From UBA9926 sp038131595 (GTDB lineage: Bacteria; Pseudomonadota; Gammaproteobacteria; Pseudomonadales; Azotimanducaceae): DNA of 64,000 nucleotides. The position numbers and the translations under genes are program-made. Position 1 is the stretch's first letter, and each line of letters opens with the position of its first letter. The DNA lies in NCBI GenBank assembly GCA_038131595.1, contig JAYPPR010000003.1, forward strand, positions 1 through 64,000, written 5' to 3'. The notes beneath the pieces are model-generated. The model ran no database searches and was not told the DNA's origin. It saw only the letters and a program-made list of their open reading frames with translations. Below, one piece after another: positions 8,507 through 17,344 of the stretch.

Positions 8507-9481
8507 ATGCCGACCTATCAAAACCCGATTGATGACGATGAGAAACTCACGCTAGCAGAAACGGACAAACCGCTTGCGGAGACGTTGAACCCTGCTTTTC
8601 GCTATGCGTTGTTCTCGCAGATTGCCAAGGGCGGCAAGTCAACCATTCAGTCCTGTATGGATCTCTATCTGGGGCGAAAGGTATGCCACAAAAGCCTGAG
8701 GCGAGAATTTGTCAGCGACGACATCGAGCAACGCCGACTCTTACGTGAGGCCAGAATCATCGCTCGTCTCCAGCACCCAAATATCGTCCCAACCTATGAT
8801 CTAGGCAGGACACGAGACGGCGGGTATTTCTTTACGATGAAATTGCTAGAAGGCTACACGCTACGAGAGTTGCTCGACTATCGAGAGCGCTATGACCTGA
8901 CACAGATGATTAATGTCATCGAGCAAATTGCCAATGCCCTTGCGTTTGCGCATCAAAAAGGGGTGCTCCATCGGGACATCAAGCCTGAGAACATTCTGGT
9001 GGGGCGGTTTGGCGAAATCGTTTTGCTCGACTGGGGGCTGGCGAAGGTTTGGGATCATCGAGCCGCTGAGGTAGGAGACTCCGCGTCACCCTCGGGTCAT
9101 GAATCTGGTTCGGCCAACGATGGCAAACCTGTGTCGCATATGACTCAGCACGGGCCGGTGCAGGGCACGATCAGTTACATGTCCCCTGAGCAATTGGATA
9201 AAGAGGACTCGATCGATGATCGCTCGGATGTGTATAGCCTGGGCGCTGTGCTGTACGAGATTCTCTGTGGACAGACGGTGTTTGATGGCGAGCGCATGGA
9301 TATCTTGGCCGAGAAGGTGCGTTCGGAGCCGCCGGTTGCACCGTCCACTAAAACGAGTGCGAAACTCCCAAAAATGCTTGAGGATCTGACGATGCAATGT
9401 CTGCAAAAAGATCCGGATCGCCGAGTTGGCTCGATGAATGATGTGTTGCGGGTCTTGAGCGAAAATTGGCTAATGAGCTGA
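8507..9481 (+). CDS. Serine/threonine protein kinase (Hanks type)
   Basis: A soluble eukaryotic-like kinase of 324 aa. The phosphate-binding loop is degenerate (IAKGGKSTIQS, about residues 39-47). K62 is the probable ATP-binding lysine and E81 its helix-C partner. The catalytic loop HRDIKPEN is at 155-162. The metal-binding motif is DWG (175-177) in place of DFG, a known bacterial variant. The activation segment ends with GTISYMSPEQL, and the C-lobe YSLGAVLYEIL follows. There is no transmembrane helix, PASTA or FHA domain, so the whole protein is essentially the kinase domain. The stop codon overlaps the 3' end of a convergent PP2C phosphatase gene by 12 bases, so kinase and phosphatase form a likely on/off pair. 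Substrates are not evident. Confidence 0.92.
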   Translation: MPTYQNPIDDDEKLTLAETDKPLAETLNPAFRYALFSQIAKGGKSTIQSCMDLYLGRKVCHKSLRREFVSDDIEQRRLLREARIIARLQHPNIVPTYDLGRTRDGGYFFTMKLLEGYTLRELLDYRERYDLTQMINVIEQIANALAFAHQKGVLHRDIKPENILVGRFGEIVLLDWGLAKVWDHRAAEVGDSASPSGHESGSANDGKPVSHMTQHGPVQGTISYMSPEQLDKEDSIDDRSDVYSLGAVLYEILCGQTVFDGERMDILAEKVRSEPPVAPSTKTSAKLPKMLEDLTMQCLQKDPDRRVGSMNDVLRVLSENWLMS

Positions 9482-10183
9482 CATGCCCTTCGCCACAATG
9501 ACGCTGATGTTATCTGGTCCGCCTTGTCTTAATGCGGCATGAATCAATTGCTCGCAGATTTCGACTAACGAAATATCTTGAAAGAGAATCTCGCTCATTT
9601 CTCGGTGAGTCACCACATTGTGTAAGCCGTCAGTGGCGAGCAGGGCACGATACTCGCCGCTCTCGGGTATCGGGATTTGGCGAGTGCCCACATTCACCTC
9701 AAAAGGCCCGCCAATACTTCGAGTCAAAAGGTGCTTGTCTTCTGGTTGCGGCCTGATGCCTTGCCGCTTCTTCTGGGCAAATAGCGTGTGATCATCGCTG
9801 ACGCACTGAAGCGATTCTATCGAGGTGCCTAAATAAATGCGTGAGTCGCCCAGCCAAGCGCAATTAAAGACTGCATCCCGCCAGTGCAAGCAGGCGAGGG
9901 TGGAACGCATACCGTCAGCGCCGGGATGATCTTGGGACAGTTGATAAATGTGGCGGTTAACGGCCTGGACCAGCGCGGTGAGTGTCGGGTCATCCCGATG
10001 AAGGCTTCCGGACTGAACATCTCTCGTCACGAAATCGATTGCCTTTTGACTAGCCAAGTGGCCGAACCCATGACCGCCCAGGCCGTCGGCAATGGCGAGG
10101 AAGCCTCGGCGCTCGTCGAACCAAAAAGCGTCCTCGTTGCGAGCCCGCAAATGGCCTTGATGCGTCATTCCAGCAGCTTGCAT
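9470..10183 (-). CDS. PP2C-family protein serine/threonine phosphatase
   Basis: A 237-aa metal-dependent phosphatase of the PP2C/PPM family (PrpC/Stp-like), expected to remove phosphate from Ser/Thr residues. The metal-binding motifs are all present: RNEDAF near residue 15, DGLGGHG near 33, a GDSRIYL strand, TDGLHNVV, and the closing GGPDNISVIV. It is a single catalytic domain without a membrane segment. It lies tail-to-tail with the kinase gene, sharing 12 bases, and starts 24 bases after the stop of the amidohydrolase gene on the same strand, so it could be co-transcribed with that gene. The ATG at 10183 has no good Shine-Dalgarno site; an ATG five codons later is an alternative start. Confidence 0.93.
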   Translation of the reverse strand: MQAAGMTHQGHLRARNEDAFWFDERRGFLAIADGLGGHGFGHLASQKAIDFVTRDVQSGSLHRDDPTLTALVQAVNRHIYQLSQDHPGADGMRSTLACLHWRDAVFNCAWLGDSRIYLGTSIESLQCVSDDHTLFAQKKRQGIRPQPEDKHLLTRSIGGPFEVNVGTRQIPIPESGEYRALLATDGLHNVVTHREMSEILFQDISLVEICEQLIHAALRQGGPDNISVIVAKGMSAH

Positions 10184-10207
10184 GGCTTGTTCTGTGACCA
10201 GGCTGAT

Positions 10208-11908
10208 TTAGGCCGTGATTTGTCCGCTCCGAACAAGCTTGCCGGGTAATGCGCCGGTGGGCTGGCCCTGCAAAAACGTGATCTCGCCAGCAACAATTGT
10301 CGCCTCAAGGCCCTCTGCGTTTTGCAAAAAGCGCTTTCCTCCGGCGGGTAGATCGTGAACGATGTGCGGCGTCTTCAATTGCAAACGATCGATATCAATC
10401 ACATTGACGTCTGCTTTTTTGCCAACGCCCAGCATGCCTCGATCGGTTAGGGAGTACAGTGAGGCCGGCTGCTGAGTGAGTAAGTGGATTGCCTTAGCCA
10501 GCTCAACTTTTGACTCTTTCTTAACCCATTTAGTCAGTACGTATATGTTGGCGCTGGTATCGCAGATTGAACCCACATGGGCGCCACCGTCTCCGAGTGC
10601 GGAGACCGTGAAGGGATGCTGTAACAATCGCGGGATATCGGCATTGTAGTTAGCAGCAGGAATGTAGATGAGATTCTTACCGTCGTTCTCTAAGAAAAAG
10701 TCATACAACCAACTGGCTGGCTGCTCACCTGCGGCCTCAGCTCGCGCTGCAACGGATTGGTCGGCATCTGGCAGATACTCGATGGGATCTTCCATGGGGT
10801 ACATCTTGTCGAAGCGATCGTTGAAGATTCGAACAAAAATGTGAGGGTTGATGTTGTCCTCGCTCAAGATCGCGGCTTTGGTTTCAGGGTCTTTCAATCG
10901 CTCGAGCCGGGTCTCCCACGGTAGATCATCGAGCGCCATGTAGCTCGGCCTTCGATAAAAGGGGTTCATGGACGAGGGAATTCCCATCATCATGCCAACG
11001 GGTCTCGAGAGTACCTGGCCTCTAATATCAAGCCCTTCTGACTGCGCAGATTCAACCATGGACAACTGTTCTTCCCAGAGGTCTGGCTCGTTGTCTAAGT
11101 GCAGTAACGTGAAGGTTCCTTTGGCCCCGGTTTTTTCACTGACTTCCTTCAAGATAGAGAACTCATCTTGAGGATCTTCCCAGTCTGAGATCAGTTGGAA
11201 GACATGACCTTTCTGGCCAGAGAGGCTTTCACCGAGTGACTTAAGTTCTCGAGTGGCCGCCTTATAAGTGGGGACAAGATTGCCGTCTGCGCTTCGATGA
11301 ACGAGTGTTCTGGATGTTGAAAAACCTACCGCTCCAGCTTCTACGCCCTCCTTAAGAAGGACTTTCATGGCCTCGATATCGGCTTCAGTGGCAGGCTCCC
11401 GATTGACTGCGCGATCACCCATAACAAACACGCGCAACGGGCCGTGAGGTAAGAGCGCCGCAACATCGATATCCCTGGGTCTTTTGTCGAGGCTGTCCAA
11501 ATACTCGGGAAAGCTCTCCCAGTCCCAGGGCAACCCTTCGCTCATTGCGGTCTCGGGAATTTCTTCGACACCCTCCATGAGCTTGATCAAGACATCGTGA
11601 TCCTCTTGCCGACAAGGGGCGAAGCCAACGCCGCAATTGCCCATGACAACAGTGGTTGTGCCGAGGTTGGAAGAAGGGGCTAGATGGTTATCCCAGGTCG
11701 CTTGACCGTCATAATGCGTGTGGACGTCAACAAACCCGGGAGTGACGATCTTGCCTTCGGCATCAATGGTTCGCTCTGCGCTTGCAGTCATGGACGATTC
11801 AATGGCGGCGATTTTTCCGTCTAGGATGGCGATATCTGCTTGATAGGGTGCGTTGCCTGTGCCGTCGTAAATCTGGCCGTTCTTGATGACAATATCGTAG
11901 TGCTTCAT
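10208..11908 (-). CDS. N-acyl-D-amino-acid deacylase family amidohydrolase
   Basis: A 566-aa member of the amidohydrolase superfamily, D-aminoacylase branch. It opens with the small beta-sandwich (DIVIKNGQIYDGTG), followed by the metal-binding HTHYDGQ motif near residue 63 and the family-typical GNCGVGFAPC with a metal-site Cys. Later segments include a GGAHVGSICD motif with the catalytic Asp, and a closing beta-sandwich with GKKADVNVIDID. The enzymes are cytoplasmic and hydrolyse N-acyl-D-amino acids, but relatives act on other amides, so the substrate is open. GGAGG lies nine bases upstream of the ATG. PP2C follows 24 bases downstream on the same strand. Confidence 0.9.
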   Translation of the reverse strand: MKHYDIVIKNGQIYDGTGNAPYQADIAILDGKIAAIESSMTASAERTIDAEGKIVTPGFVDVHTHYDGQATWDNHLAPSSNLGTTTVVMGNCGVGFAPCRQEDHDVLIKLMEGVEEIPETAMSEGLPWDWESFPEYLDSLDKRPRDIDVAALLPHGPLRVFVMGDRAVNREPATEADIEAMKVLLKEGVEAGAVGFSTSRTLVHRSADGNLVPTYKAATRELKSLGESLSGQKGHVFQLISDWEDPQDEFSILKEVSEKTGAKGTFTLLHLDNEPDLWEEQLSMVESAQSEGLDIRGQVLSRPVGMMMGIPSSMNPFYRRPSYMALDDLPWETRLERLKDPETKAAILSEDNINPHIFVRIFNDRFDKMYPMEDPIEYLPDADQSVAARAEAAGEQPASWLYDFFLENDGKNLIYIPAANYNADIPRLLQHPFTVSALGDGGAHVGSICDTSANIYVLTKWVKKESKVELAKAIHLLTQQPASLYSLTDRGMLGVGKKADVNVIDIDRLQLKTPHIVHDLPAGGKRFLQNAEGLEATIVAGEITFLQGQPTGALPGKLVRSGQITA

Positions 11909-12111
11909 CTAAAGCCCCTCCGTTAAGTTCTTCGACCCATCAGCCCCCATTATGACGAGAAAGCGGTCGGTTTGTGTGGCTAGTATTTCACGCTTCGCTG
12001 CGGTCTGTCGATCACCGCATTGGGTCATGATTGGCGGGATATTAGGCCGGCGATGTCATATCGCCGCACCACGATATCAAGAGAATCTTTCAGGAGGCGC
12101 TAAGCAGAGAG

Positions 12112-14121
12112 CTAGCCGCCCGCTCGAGGATCAGGGTAGGTGTCCAGGATGTCTGAGCCGATGGCATTTTTGAGTGGGGTGAGCCACGGGTCAAATGCCT
12201 TCCATGTGTCTAGACTGCTAGTAAAGATGGGTTGCCGAACTTGTTCAGAGCTCGGCGTGCGAACGCTCCGCTCGCTTTCGAAAAACTGCAGACAGGCAGG
12301 TTCGAAGTCTAGTCCGCAATACGCGAGCATGCGTTTTACTTCATCCTCAAGGGAGAAAACCACTGACTCGTGGTGGACACGCAAGACTCGGCCAGGTAGC
12401 ACGTTATCCCAGTGCGCCATCAGTTCGATGTAATCACGATAGTAGCGACCAATGTTGGTCAGACCGTAGGTAAACTCCTGCCCGCTAGAGAAAAGCTGCT
12501 TGAAACCGCTAAAGCAGCAAGCTAGCGGATGCCTCCTCGCGTCGATGATCTTCGCATTTGGAAGGATGAGATGAATTAGCCCGATGTGCCGAAAGTTGTT
12601 GGGCATCTTGTCAATGAAAAAAGGTGCTCCGGATCGATGCACGCTAGTCTCTTCTAAGTAGCGCTCGCCGAGTGCCAAGCAGGCCTCCTTATCGAGCGTT
12701 TCTAAACAGTGTGGGTAGACCGGGTCTTCTTGTATACGACGCCTACCATCTAGCTCGAACGCGTAGCTCGCGATATTGGGGAGTTCCTGGGTCCCTTCGA
12801 CCTGGGAATGAGAGGACAAAATCTGCTCGAGTAGGGTCGATCCAGCGCGAGGTAGCCCAACGATAAAGATGGGGTCTGGCGCCTGGCAACCGAACCCTTT
12901 TTTAGTCGAAAAAAGGGTTTCAGTACAAGCCGTTGTTTGCAGTCGCATGCGCTGGCTCAAGAGTGCGCCATCGAACTGTAACGCCTCTAATTTTTTATCA
13001 TTGCCTCTCTCGTAAGCATCAAATGCCGCCTCGTATTGACCATCGTCCTCCAAATGTTTGCCCAGGGCGAACAGCAGGTGGACCTGATCGATTTCGCTGG
13101 TCGATGGCGTGCTAGCGTGATGAGCCATTCGGTCGACTTCGTCGGGCGTAAAGCGATAGGTCTTAAGGTTGGCAAGGCTCCAATACGCGTCACCAAAGTC
13201 TGGGCGCTCGGTTGCCGCCCGTCGATAAGCGTCAATGGCATCTTGAGCTTTGCCGATGGTTTTCAGCGCGTGTCCGCGCAATAAATGAACCAGCGATGGA
13301 TCGCTTACCTGGTCTTGCACCGAATCGTAGATTTCGATGGCTTCATCAAATCTACCGAGGGCAACACATTGATTCGCATAAGCGGTCTGGTACTGAACGT
13401 TGTCAGGGTCAAGGCTCAATAGGAATTCCGCTTGATCGAATGCTGCTTGGTATTTTTGGCGCTTGTACAGCACCGTCATGTAGTCAAAACGAGCCAATCG
13501 ATTATCAGGTTCGAACTGGATGGCGTGCGACAGGAGCACTTCAGCGTCATCAAGCACCTCGGTGAGGACGCCAAGATAGGCGAGTAACCGCATGCCCTCG
13601 ACATGCCTCGGGTGCTGTTTTAGAAATTGGCGGCAGAGCCGCTCGGCCAGAAATAGCTTTTTCTCCTGGATCAGGGATCGAACTTGGAGCAAAGGCTTTG
13701 GTAGTGATGACAAGCGGTTGATCTGGTCCTCGGCTTCAGATCGAATGCGGGGCTGGTCCAGCTGCGCTCCGAGAGCCGCAAGCGCCTTCCAGCTGGGGAG
13801 TAACGCATCATTGAGTGTGACTGCCCGCCTAAAGCTTGTTAGTGCCTCGGATGGCTGATTGATTGCCATCTCACTGAACCCTTTCTCTTGGCTCGCGGCC
13901 GCGTCCCTAGGATCGATGCGAAGTATCTCACTTAAATGCGTGAGCGCTTTGTCTGGTTGGCCAGCCTGGCGATGGATAACGGCGAGATAGTAGTTAGCGT
14001 CTCGATGACTGGCATCGAGCTTCAGAATATCACTGAGGAGTTTGGCTGCGATCGCCGGTTTGGATGCTGCGAGGGCCTTTTGTGCCTCCGCTAATGTTGT
14101 TTGGATGTCATCCGACATCAC
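12112..14121 (-). CDS. TPR-repeat sulfotransferase family protein
   Basis: A two-part protein of 669 aa. About the first 390 residues are a run of tetratricopeptide helices (for example AAKLLSDILKLDASHRDANYYLAVIHRQAG). From about residue 410 a sulfotransferase domain follows. The PAPS 5'-phosphosulfate loop is GLPRAGSTLLEQIL near residue 420, and a 3'-phosphate-binding segment is seen around DARRHPLACCFSGFKQ. Such enzymes move sulfate from PAPS onto a hydroxyl or amine; the acceptor is unknown. There is no signal peptide, so it should act in the cytoplasm. It starts 63 bases after the stop of the large TonB receptor, with a perfect hairpin in the gap. Two adjacent ATGs could each be the start. 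Confidence 0.88.
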   Translation of the reverse strand: MMSDDIQTTLAEAQKALAASKPAIAAKLLSDILKLDASHRDANYYLAVIHRQAGQPDKALTHLSEILRIDPRDAAASQEKGFSEMAINQPSEALTSFRRAVTLNDALLPSWKALAALGAQLDQPRIRSEAEDQINRLSSLPKPLLQVRSLIQEKKLFLAERLCRQFLKQHPRHVEGMRLLAYLGVLTEVLDDAEVLLSHAIQFEPDNRLARFDYMTVLYKRQKYQAAFDQAEFLLSLDPDNVQYQTAYANQCVALGRFDEAIEIYDSVQDQVSDPSLVHLLRGHALKTIGKAQDAIDAYRRAATERPDFGDAYWSLANLKTYRFTPDEVDRMAHHASTPSTSEIDQVHLLFALGKHLEDDGQYEAAFDAYERGNDKKLEALQFDGALLSQRMRLQTTACTETLFSTKKGFGCQAPDPIFIVGLPRAGSTLLEQILSSHSQVEGTQELPNIASYAFELDGRRRIQEDPVYPHCLETLDKEACLALGERYLEETSVHRSGAPFFIDKMPNNFRHIGLIHLILPNAKIIDARRHPLACCFSGFKQLFSSGQEFTYGLTNIGRYYRDYIELMAHWDNVLPGRVLRVHHESVVFSLEDEVKRMLAYCGLDFEPACLQFFESERSVRTPSSEQVRQPIFTSSLDTWKAFDPWLTPLKNAIGSDILDTYPDPRAGG

Positions 14122-14135
14122 TCACCCTGAATCCG

Positions 14136-14164
14136 CTTGGATGCAGCGAATCGCTGCATCCAAG
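14136..14164. repeat. Perfect inverted repeat between TonB receptor and sulfotransferase genes
   Basis: Arms CTTGGATGCAGCGA (14136-14149) and TCGCTGCATCCAAG (14151-14164) are perfectly complementary with one base between. In RNA the strand would form a stem of about 12 bp with a small loop. No T run follows on the minus strand, so it is not a standard terminator. It may attenuate read-through into the sulfotransferase gene or protect the receptor mRNA from exonucleases. Confidence 0.85.
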
Positions 14165-14184
14165 GGATGACCTGTTAACTATTG

Positions 14185-16875
14185 TTATTGTAGGTCGTAG
14201 GAGACTCTTAGGCCAATCGTTCTTGGACGATTGGTGGTCACTCTCTCAAAGAAGTCCTGTCGGTTGATGTGGAGCTGTGCTCGTTCGTCCGTCAGGTTGC
14301 TCCCGAAAAGTTCAACCCCCCAACCATTGTCTAAGCTCGCAACGCCGATGGATCCATCGAGAATGCCATAGCTATCTTGCATGGTGTTGGGCTCATCGAC
14401 CGTGTCAACGATGGAGTTGAGCGCTTCGCCCGCATACTTGTAGCCTAACTGCCAATGCGCGCTCATGTCGGTGTTCAATTCCCACTCGTATCGAGCTCGA
14501 ACGCTGAATTGAGTTTCTGGCGTGAGTGGCAGCATGCTGCCTGCATCCGCGACAACAATGTCGAAGGCAGGGTCAACATAGACAAGCTCAGTGTCGTTAA
14601 ACGATGCAGCCGCGAAGACGGTGAGGTTGTCATTCACCGCCCATGCCATATCCATTTCTAATCCGGTGATTTCAGCATCACCACCATTATCAACGATGGT
14701 CAAGATCGAGATGTTCTGTGAGTCAAACTGCGATACTTGGATGTCCTCCCAATCAATTCGGTAGAGAGCACCATTTAATCGGAGTGAGCCGTCGAGCAGC
14801 GTGGTCTTAACGCCGAGTTCAACGTTTTCAAGCGCATCTGACTCAAAGATGTATGGCAAGCAATAGCCAGGGAAGCCCGTTAGTGCATTGCTGTTAACAG
14901 CGACATCATTGCCGCAATTGGTGCCATCATCTCGCACGTTTTGTGCGTCTGCGTCGTACACTCCTCGCGCTGCCGCCGCCCGGTTAAAGCCGGGTGGTCG
15001 GTATCCTTCTGACCAAGTTGCGAACACCAGGGTGTCTGAGTCTTCAGGCTGCCACGAGGCGGTGAATCGCATGATGGTGTCGGTGATGTTCAGCGGTTCG
15101 ATCTCGTCGATCTGCACGCCGTAGTCTCGGCCGCCAGTCCGGGCAGGATAAATGTCATTGGTCGGATCGTTATCATCAACGAATAGTGGCCGGTTGCCAT
15201 AACGCCATGCACCGTATCCAGTAAAGCCGTAGTCCAAATCGTAATAACGTGCGCCAATGGCTAGGGTCAGTGCATCCGTTACGGCGAATGAGATCTCACC
15301 AAACAGCGCGATTTGCTCTTCAGTTCGGGTGTTATCGTTTCGGAACTGCGTTGAATCCGTCACCCGGTCACGTCCGTTAGCTTCAGCGTTGTCGAAGCGA
15401 CTGTTCGTTCGGATATCGATGGGATTAAAGCCCGCATCAATGGGCGCTTGATAATTGAAGTCACCAATATGAAGAATTTCGAAATCTTCGAAAAATACGC
15501 CGCCCTGCAAGTTGAGTGGTCCATCCCAATTCGTGGCGACCCGCAGCTCGTGTGTCCATCGCTCGTTCTCGTTCTCGATTCGAGCAGCATTGGCTGGCGA
15601 GCCACACTCGATTACGCCAGGATCACCGCCAATGGTGGGATCGTAGGTATAAAAGGTGGAGGGATCGTAATCGGTGTTGTAGCCAGTCCCGAGGCCATTG
15701 TAGAAGCCGCCGACCAGATACTCGCATTGGTACCCTGAGATGAAGGCACCAATGTTGGTGTAACCGGTGTAGTCGATATTTGCCGTAACGTCGCGATCGA
15801 GGAAGGCACCGGTATAGATGATGTCAAGGTCGCCGACAGAGCCTTCGAGCGTCCAGGCCGTCTGGTTGAAATCATCATCCAGGAAGTCGTCGGAATATCG
15901 AGACACCTGCAAGTCATCGAGCAGTGGGTCGTAATCGAATACGCCCTCGGTTGCGAGTGATTGCGCCGTATGCTGAACGAGTAGTCCCCAGTTGTCAGAC
16001 AGGACGTACTTCACACCGAGCCGCATACCCGCGTAATGGGCATCGTTGAAATCGTCTTCAACCAAGCCTGCATTGTTAGCAACCGTTTTGATGACAGGAA
16101 CCGTCAGGCCGCCAGCTCCGACCACCGTACCGTTGGCAAACACCGTGCCCTCAGCATAGGTGACCGAATCGCCTGGGAAGGTTGGGTTAATGCTGTTGTC
16201 GGCCTGGAATTCCCCAGCGACGTTATCGATGAAGCCACCCTGGCGGTCGTTATAGAGCGCGACCCGCACGGCCATTTTGCCGTCAATGATGGGCAGGTTC
16301 AGCATGACTTCGGCTGAGTTGCTGTCTTCACCACCCGAGGTGCTAGACCAGCTGCCATTAAAAGAAGCATCGAACTGGTCGAGTACTGGCTTTGCGGTAA
16401 TGAGTCGAACCGTTCCCGCCATTGAGCTCGCCCCGTACAGGGTGCCCTGAGGTCCTGGAAGCACCTCAATTCGCTCCATATCGCTGATATACACATCAAG
16501 GTTTCGGCCGCCCGCGGTGACCGGCTGCTCATCAAGGTACAAGGCGACGTTGGGCGCGGACCCTTGAGACTCGGCAACGGTAATGTTGATCGCGTCAACC
16601 GCAGCCCCTCGGATGTAGATCTCGTTCTGACCAGGACCTCGACCGCCCGCGTTAACATTCGGGAGATACTGCACGTAGTCAGCAAATTCTTGGATGTTTT
16701 GATCCTCTAGTTCTTTAGATCCGATGGCCTGGATCGTCACTGGAGCATCCTGTAGGGGAACCGCTCGCTTCGTTGCGGTAACAACGATTTCTTCTAGCTC
16801 AGCGGAGGCGTGTGGGGCGGTGGTAGCCGCGATGGCAGAAAGCACTGCAAGGTGCAACTTCTTTCTTTGAAACAT
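14185..16875 (-). CDS. TonB-dependent outer-membrane receptor
   Basis: An 896-aa outer-membrane transporter. The signal peptide ends near residue 25 (HASA), and the TonB-box-like IVVTATKR follows directly. The plug domain runs to about residue 165 and includes the conserved RIEVLPGPQGTLYGASSMAGTV region. The remaining 730 residues form the 22-strand barrel, rich in alternating aromatic strands, closing at RVSYDLQ. It should import a substrate too large for porins, energised by TonB. The long extracellular loops and similarity to SusC-poor proteobacterial receptors suggest an organic ligand, but no riboswitch or iron box was recognised upstream to name it. AGGA lies six bases before the ATG. 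The TPR-sulfotransferase gene is the likely operon partner. Confidence 0.95.
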   Translation of the reverse strand: MFQRKKLHLAVLSAIAATTAPHASAELEEIVVTATKRAVPLQDAPVTIQAIGSKELEDQNIQEFADYVQYLPNVNAGGRGPGQNEIYIRGAAVDAINITVAESQGSAPNVALYLDEQPVTAGGRNLDVYISDMERIEVLPGPQGTLYGASSMAGTVRLITAKPVLDQFDASFNGSWSSTSGGEDSNSAEVMLNLPIIDGKMAVRVALYNDRQGGFIDNVAGEFQADNSINPTFPGDSVTYAEGTVFANGTVVGAGGLTVPVIKTVANNAGLVEDDFNDAHYAGMRLGVKYVLSDNWGLLVQHTAQSLATEGVFDYDPLLDDLQVSRYSDDFLDDDFNQTAWTLEGSVGDLDIIYTGAFLDRDVTANIDYTGYTNIGAFISGYQCEYLVGGFYNGLGTGYNTDYDPSTFYTYDPTIGGDPGVIECGSPANAARIENENERWTHELRVATNWDGPLNLQGGVFFEDFEILHIGDFNYQAPIDAGFNPIDIRTNSRFDNAEANGRDRVTDSTQFRNDNTRTEEQIALFGEISFAVTDALTLAIGARYYDLDYGFTGYGAWRYGNRPLFVDDNDPTNDIYPARTGGRDYGVQIDEIEPLNITDTIMRFTASWQPEDSDTLVFATWSEGYRPPGFNRAAAARGVYDADAQNVRDDGTNCGNDVAVNSNALTGFPGYCLPYIFESDALENVELGVKTTLLDGSLRLNGALYRIDWEDIQVSQFDSQNISILTIVDNGGDAEITGLEMDMAWAVNDNLTVFAAASFNDTELVYVDPAFDIVVADAGSMLPLTPETQFSVRARYEWELNTDMSAHWQLGYKYAGEALNSIVDTVDEPNTMQDSYGILDGSIGVASLDNGWGVELFGSNLTDERAQLHINRQDFFERVTTNRPRTIGLRVSYDLQ

Positions 16876-17344
16876 GGTCAGTCCTGTTTGGAAGAGCGCA
16901 TAGTGTACATAAATTTAGATATCAATTCATTATCGGACCTCAGTTTCAATAGAAGAGTATATAAAACAATAACTTACGAATATTAAGGGGCCCCGGTGGA
17001 GCTTGATCAATTAGATTTCAAATTAATTCGTGTGGACCAACGATCAACAGCTGAGCTAGCGCTTGGTAAAAATTATGAGTACTAGAGCTCAGTGATCGAG
17101 ACTCCATGGGGTAATGCCCGTGTGTTCGAGGTCTTTGGTCCAGTGTTAAGCGTGATCCACATCCCGGGAGCGGTGAACATAAAGACTCGTCAATGCGCAT
17201 GAACGACGTGGGTTTAGAGCGGTGGTTTGTGGCGGTGTTCTTGTGACGGTTTGCTGATGGGCTCGATTGACAAGATATGCCGAGATTCTTTGAGATAAGA
17301 AAAACGGTCTAACCCATCCCGAGGCACCGTCACTAATCAGTCAA
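16876..17344. other. Intergenic region upstream of TonB receptor gene
   Basis: 469 bases without a credible gene. The segment adjoining the receptor start (about 16905-16985) is AT-rich and should hold its promoter. A GATAATGAATTGATATC stretch on the minus strand (near 16920-16940) is partly palindromic but matches a Fur box poorly. No terminator was found for the BCCT gene. Confidence 0.4.

Noticed and set aside
15448..15917. Open frames antisense to the large TonB receptor gene
   Set aside because: They are shadows of the receptor's codon bias. The receptor frame is continuous over 896 codons with all domain motifs.
16905..16945. Fur box upstream of the large TonB receptor
   Set aside because: Only about half of the consensus positions match, and the second half-site is missing.
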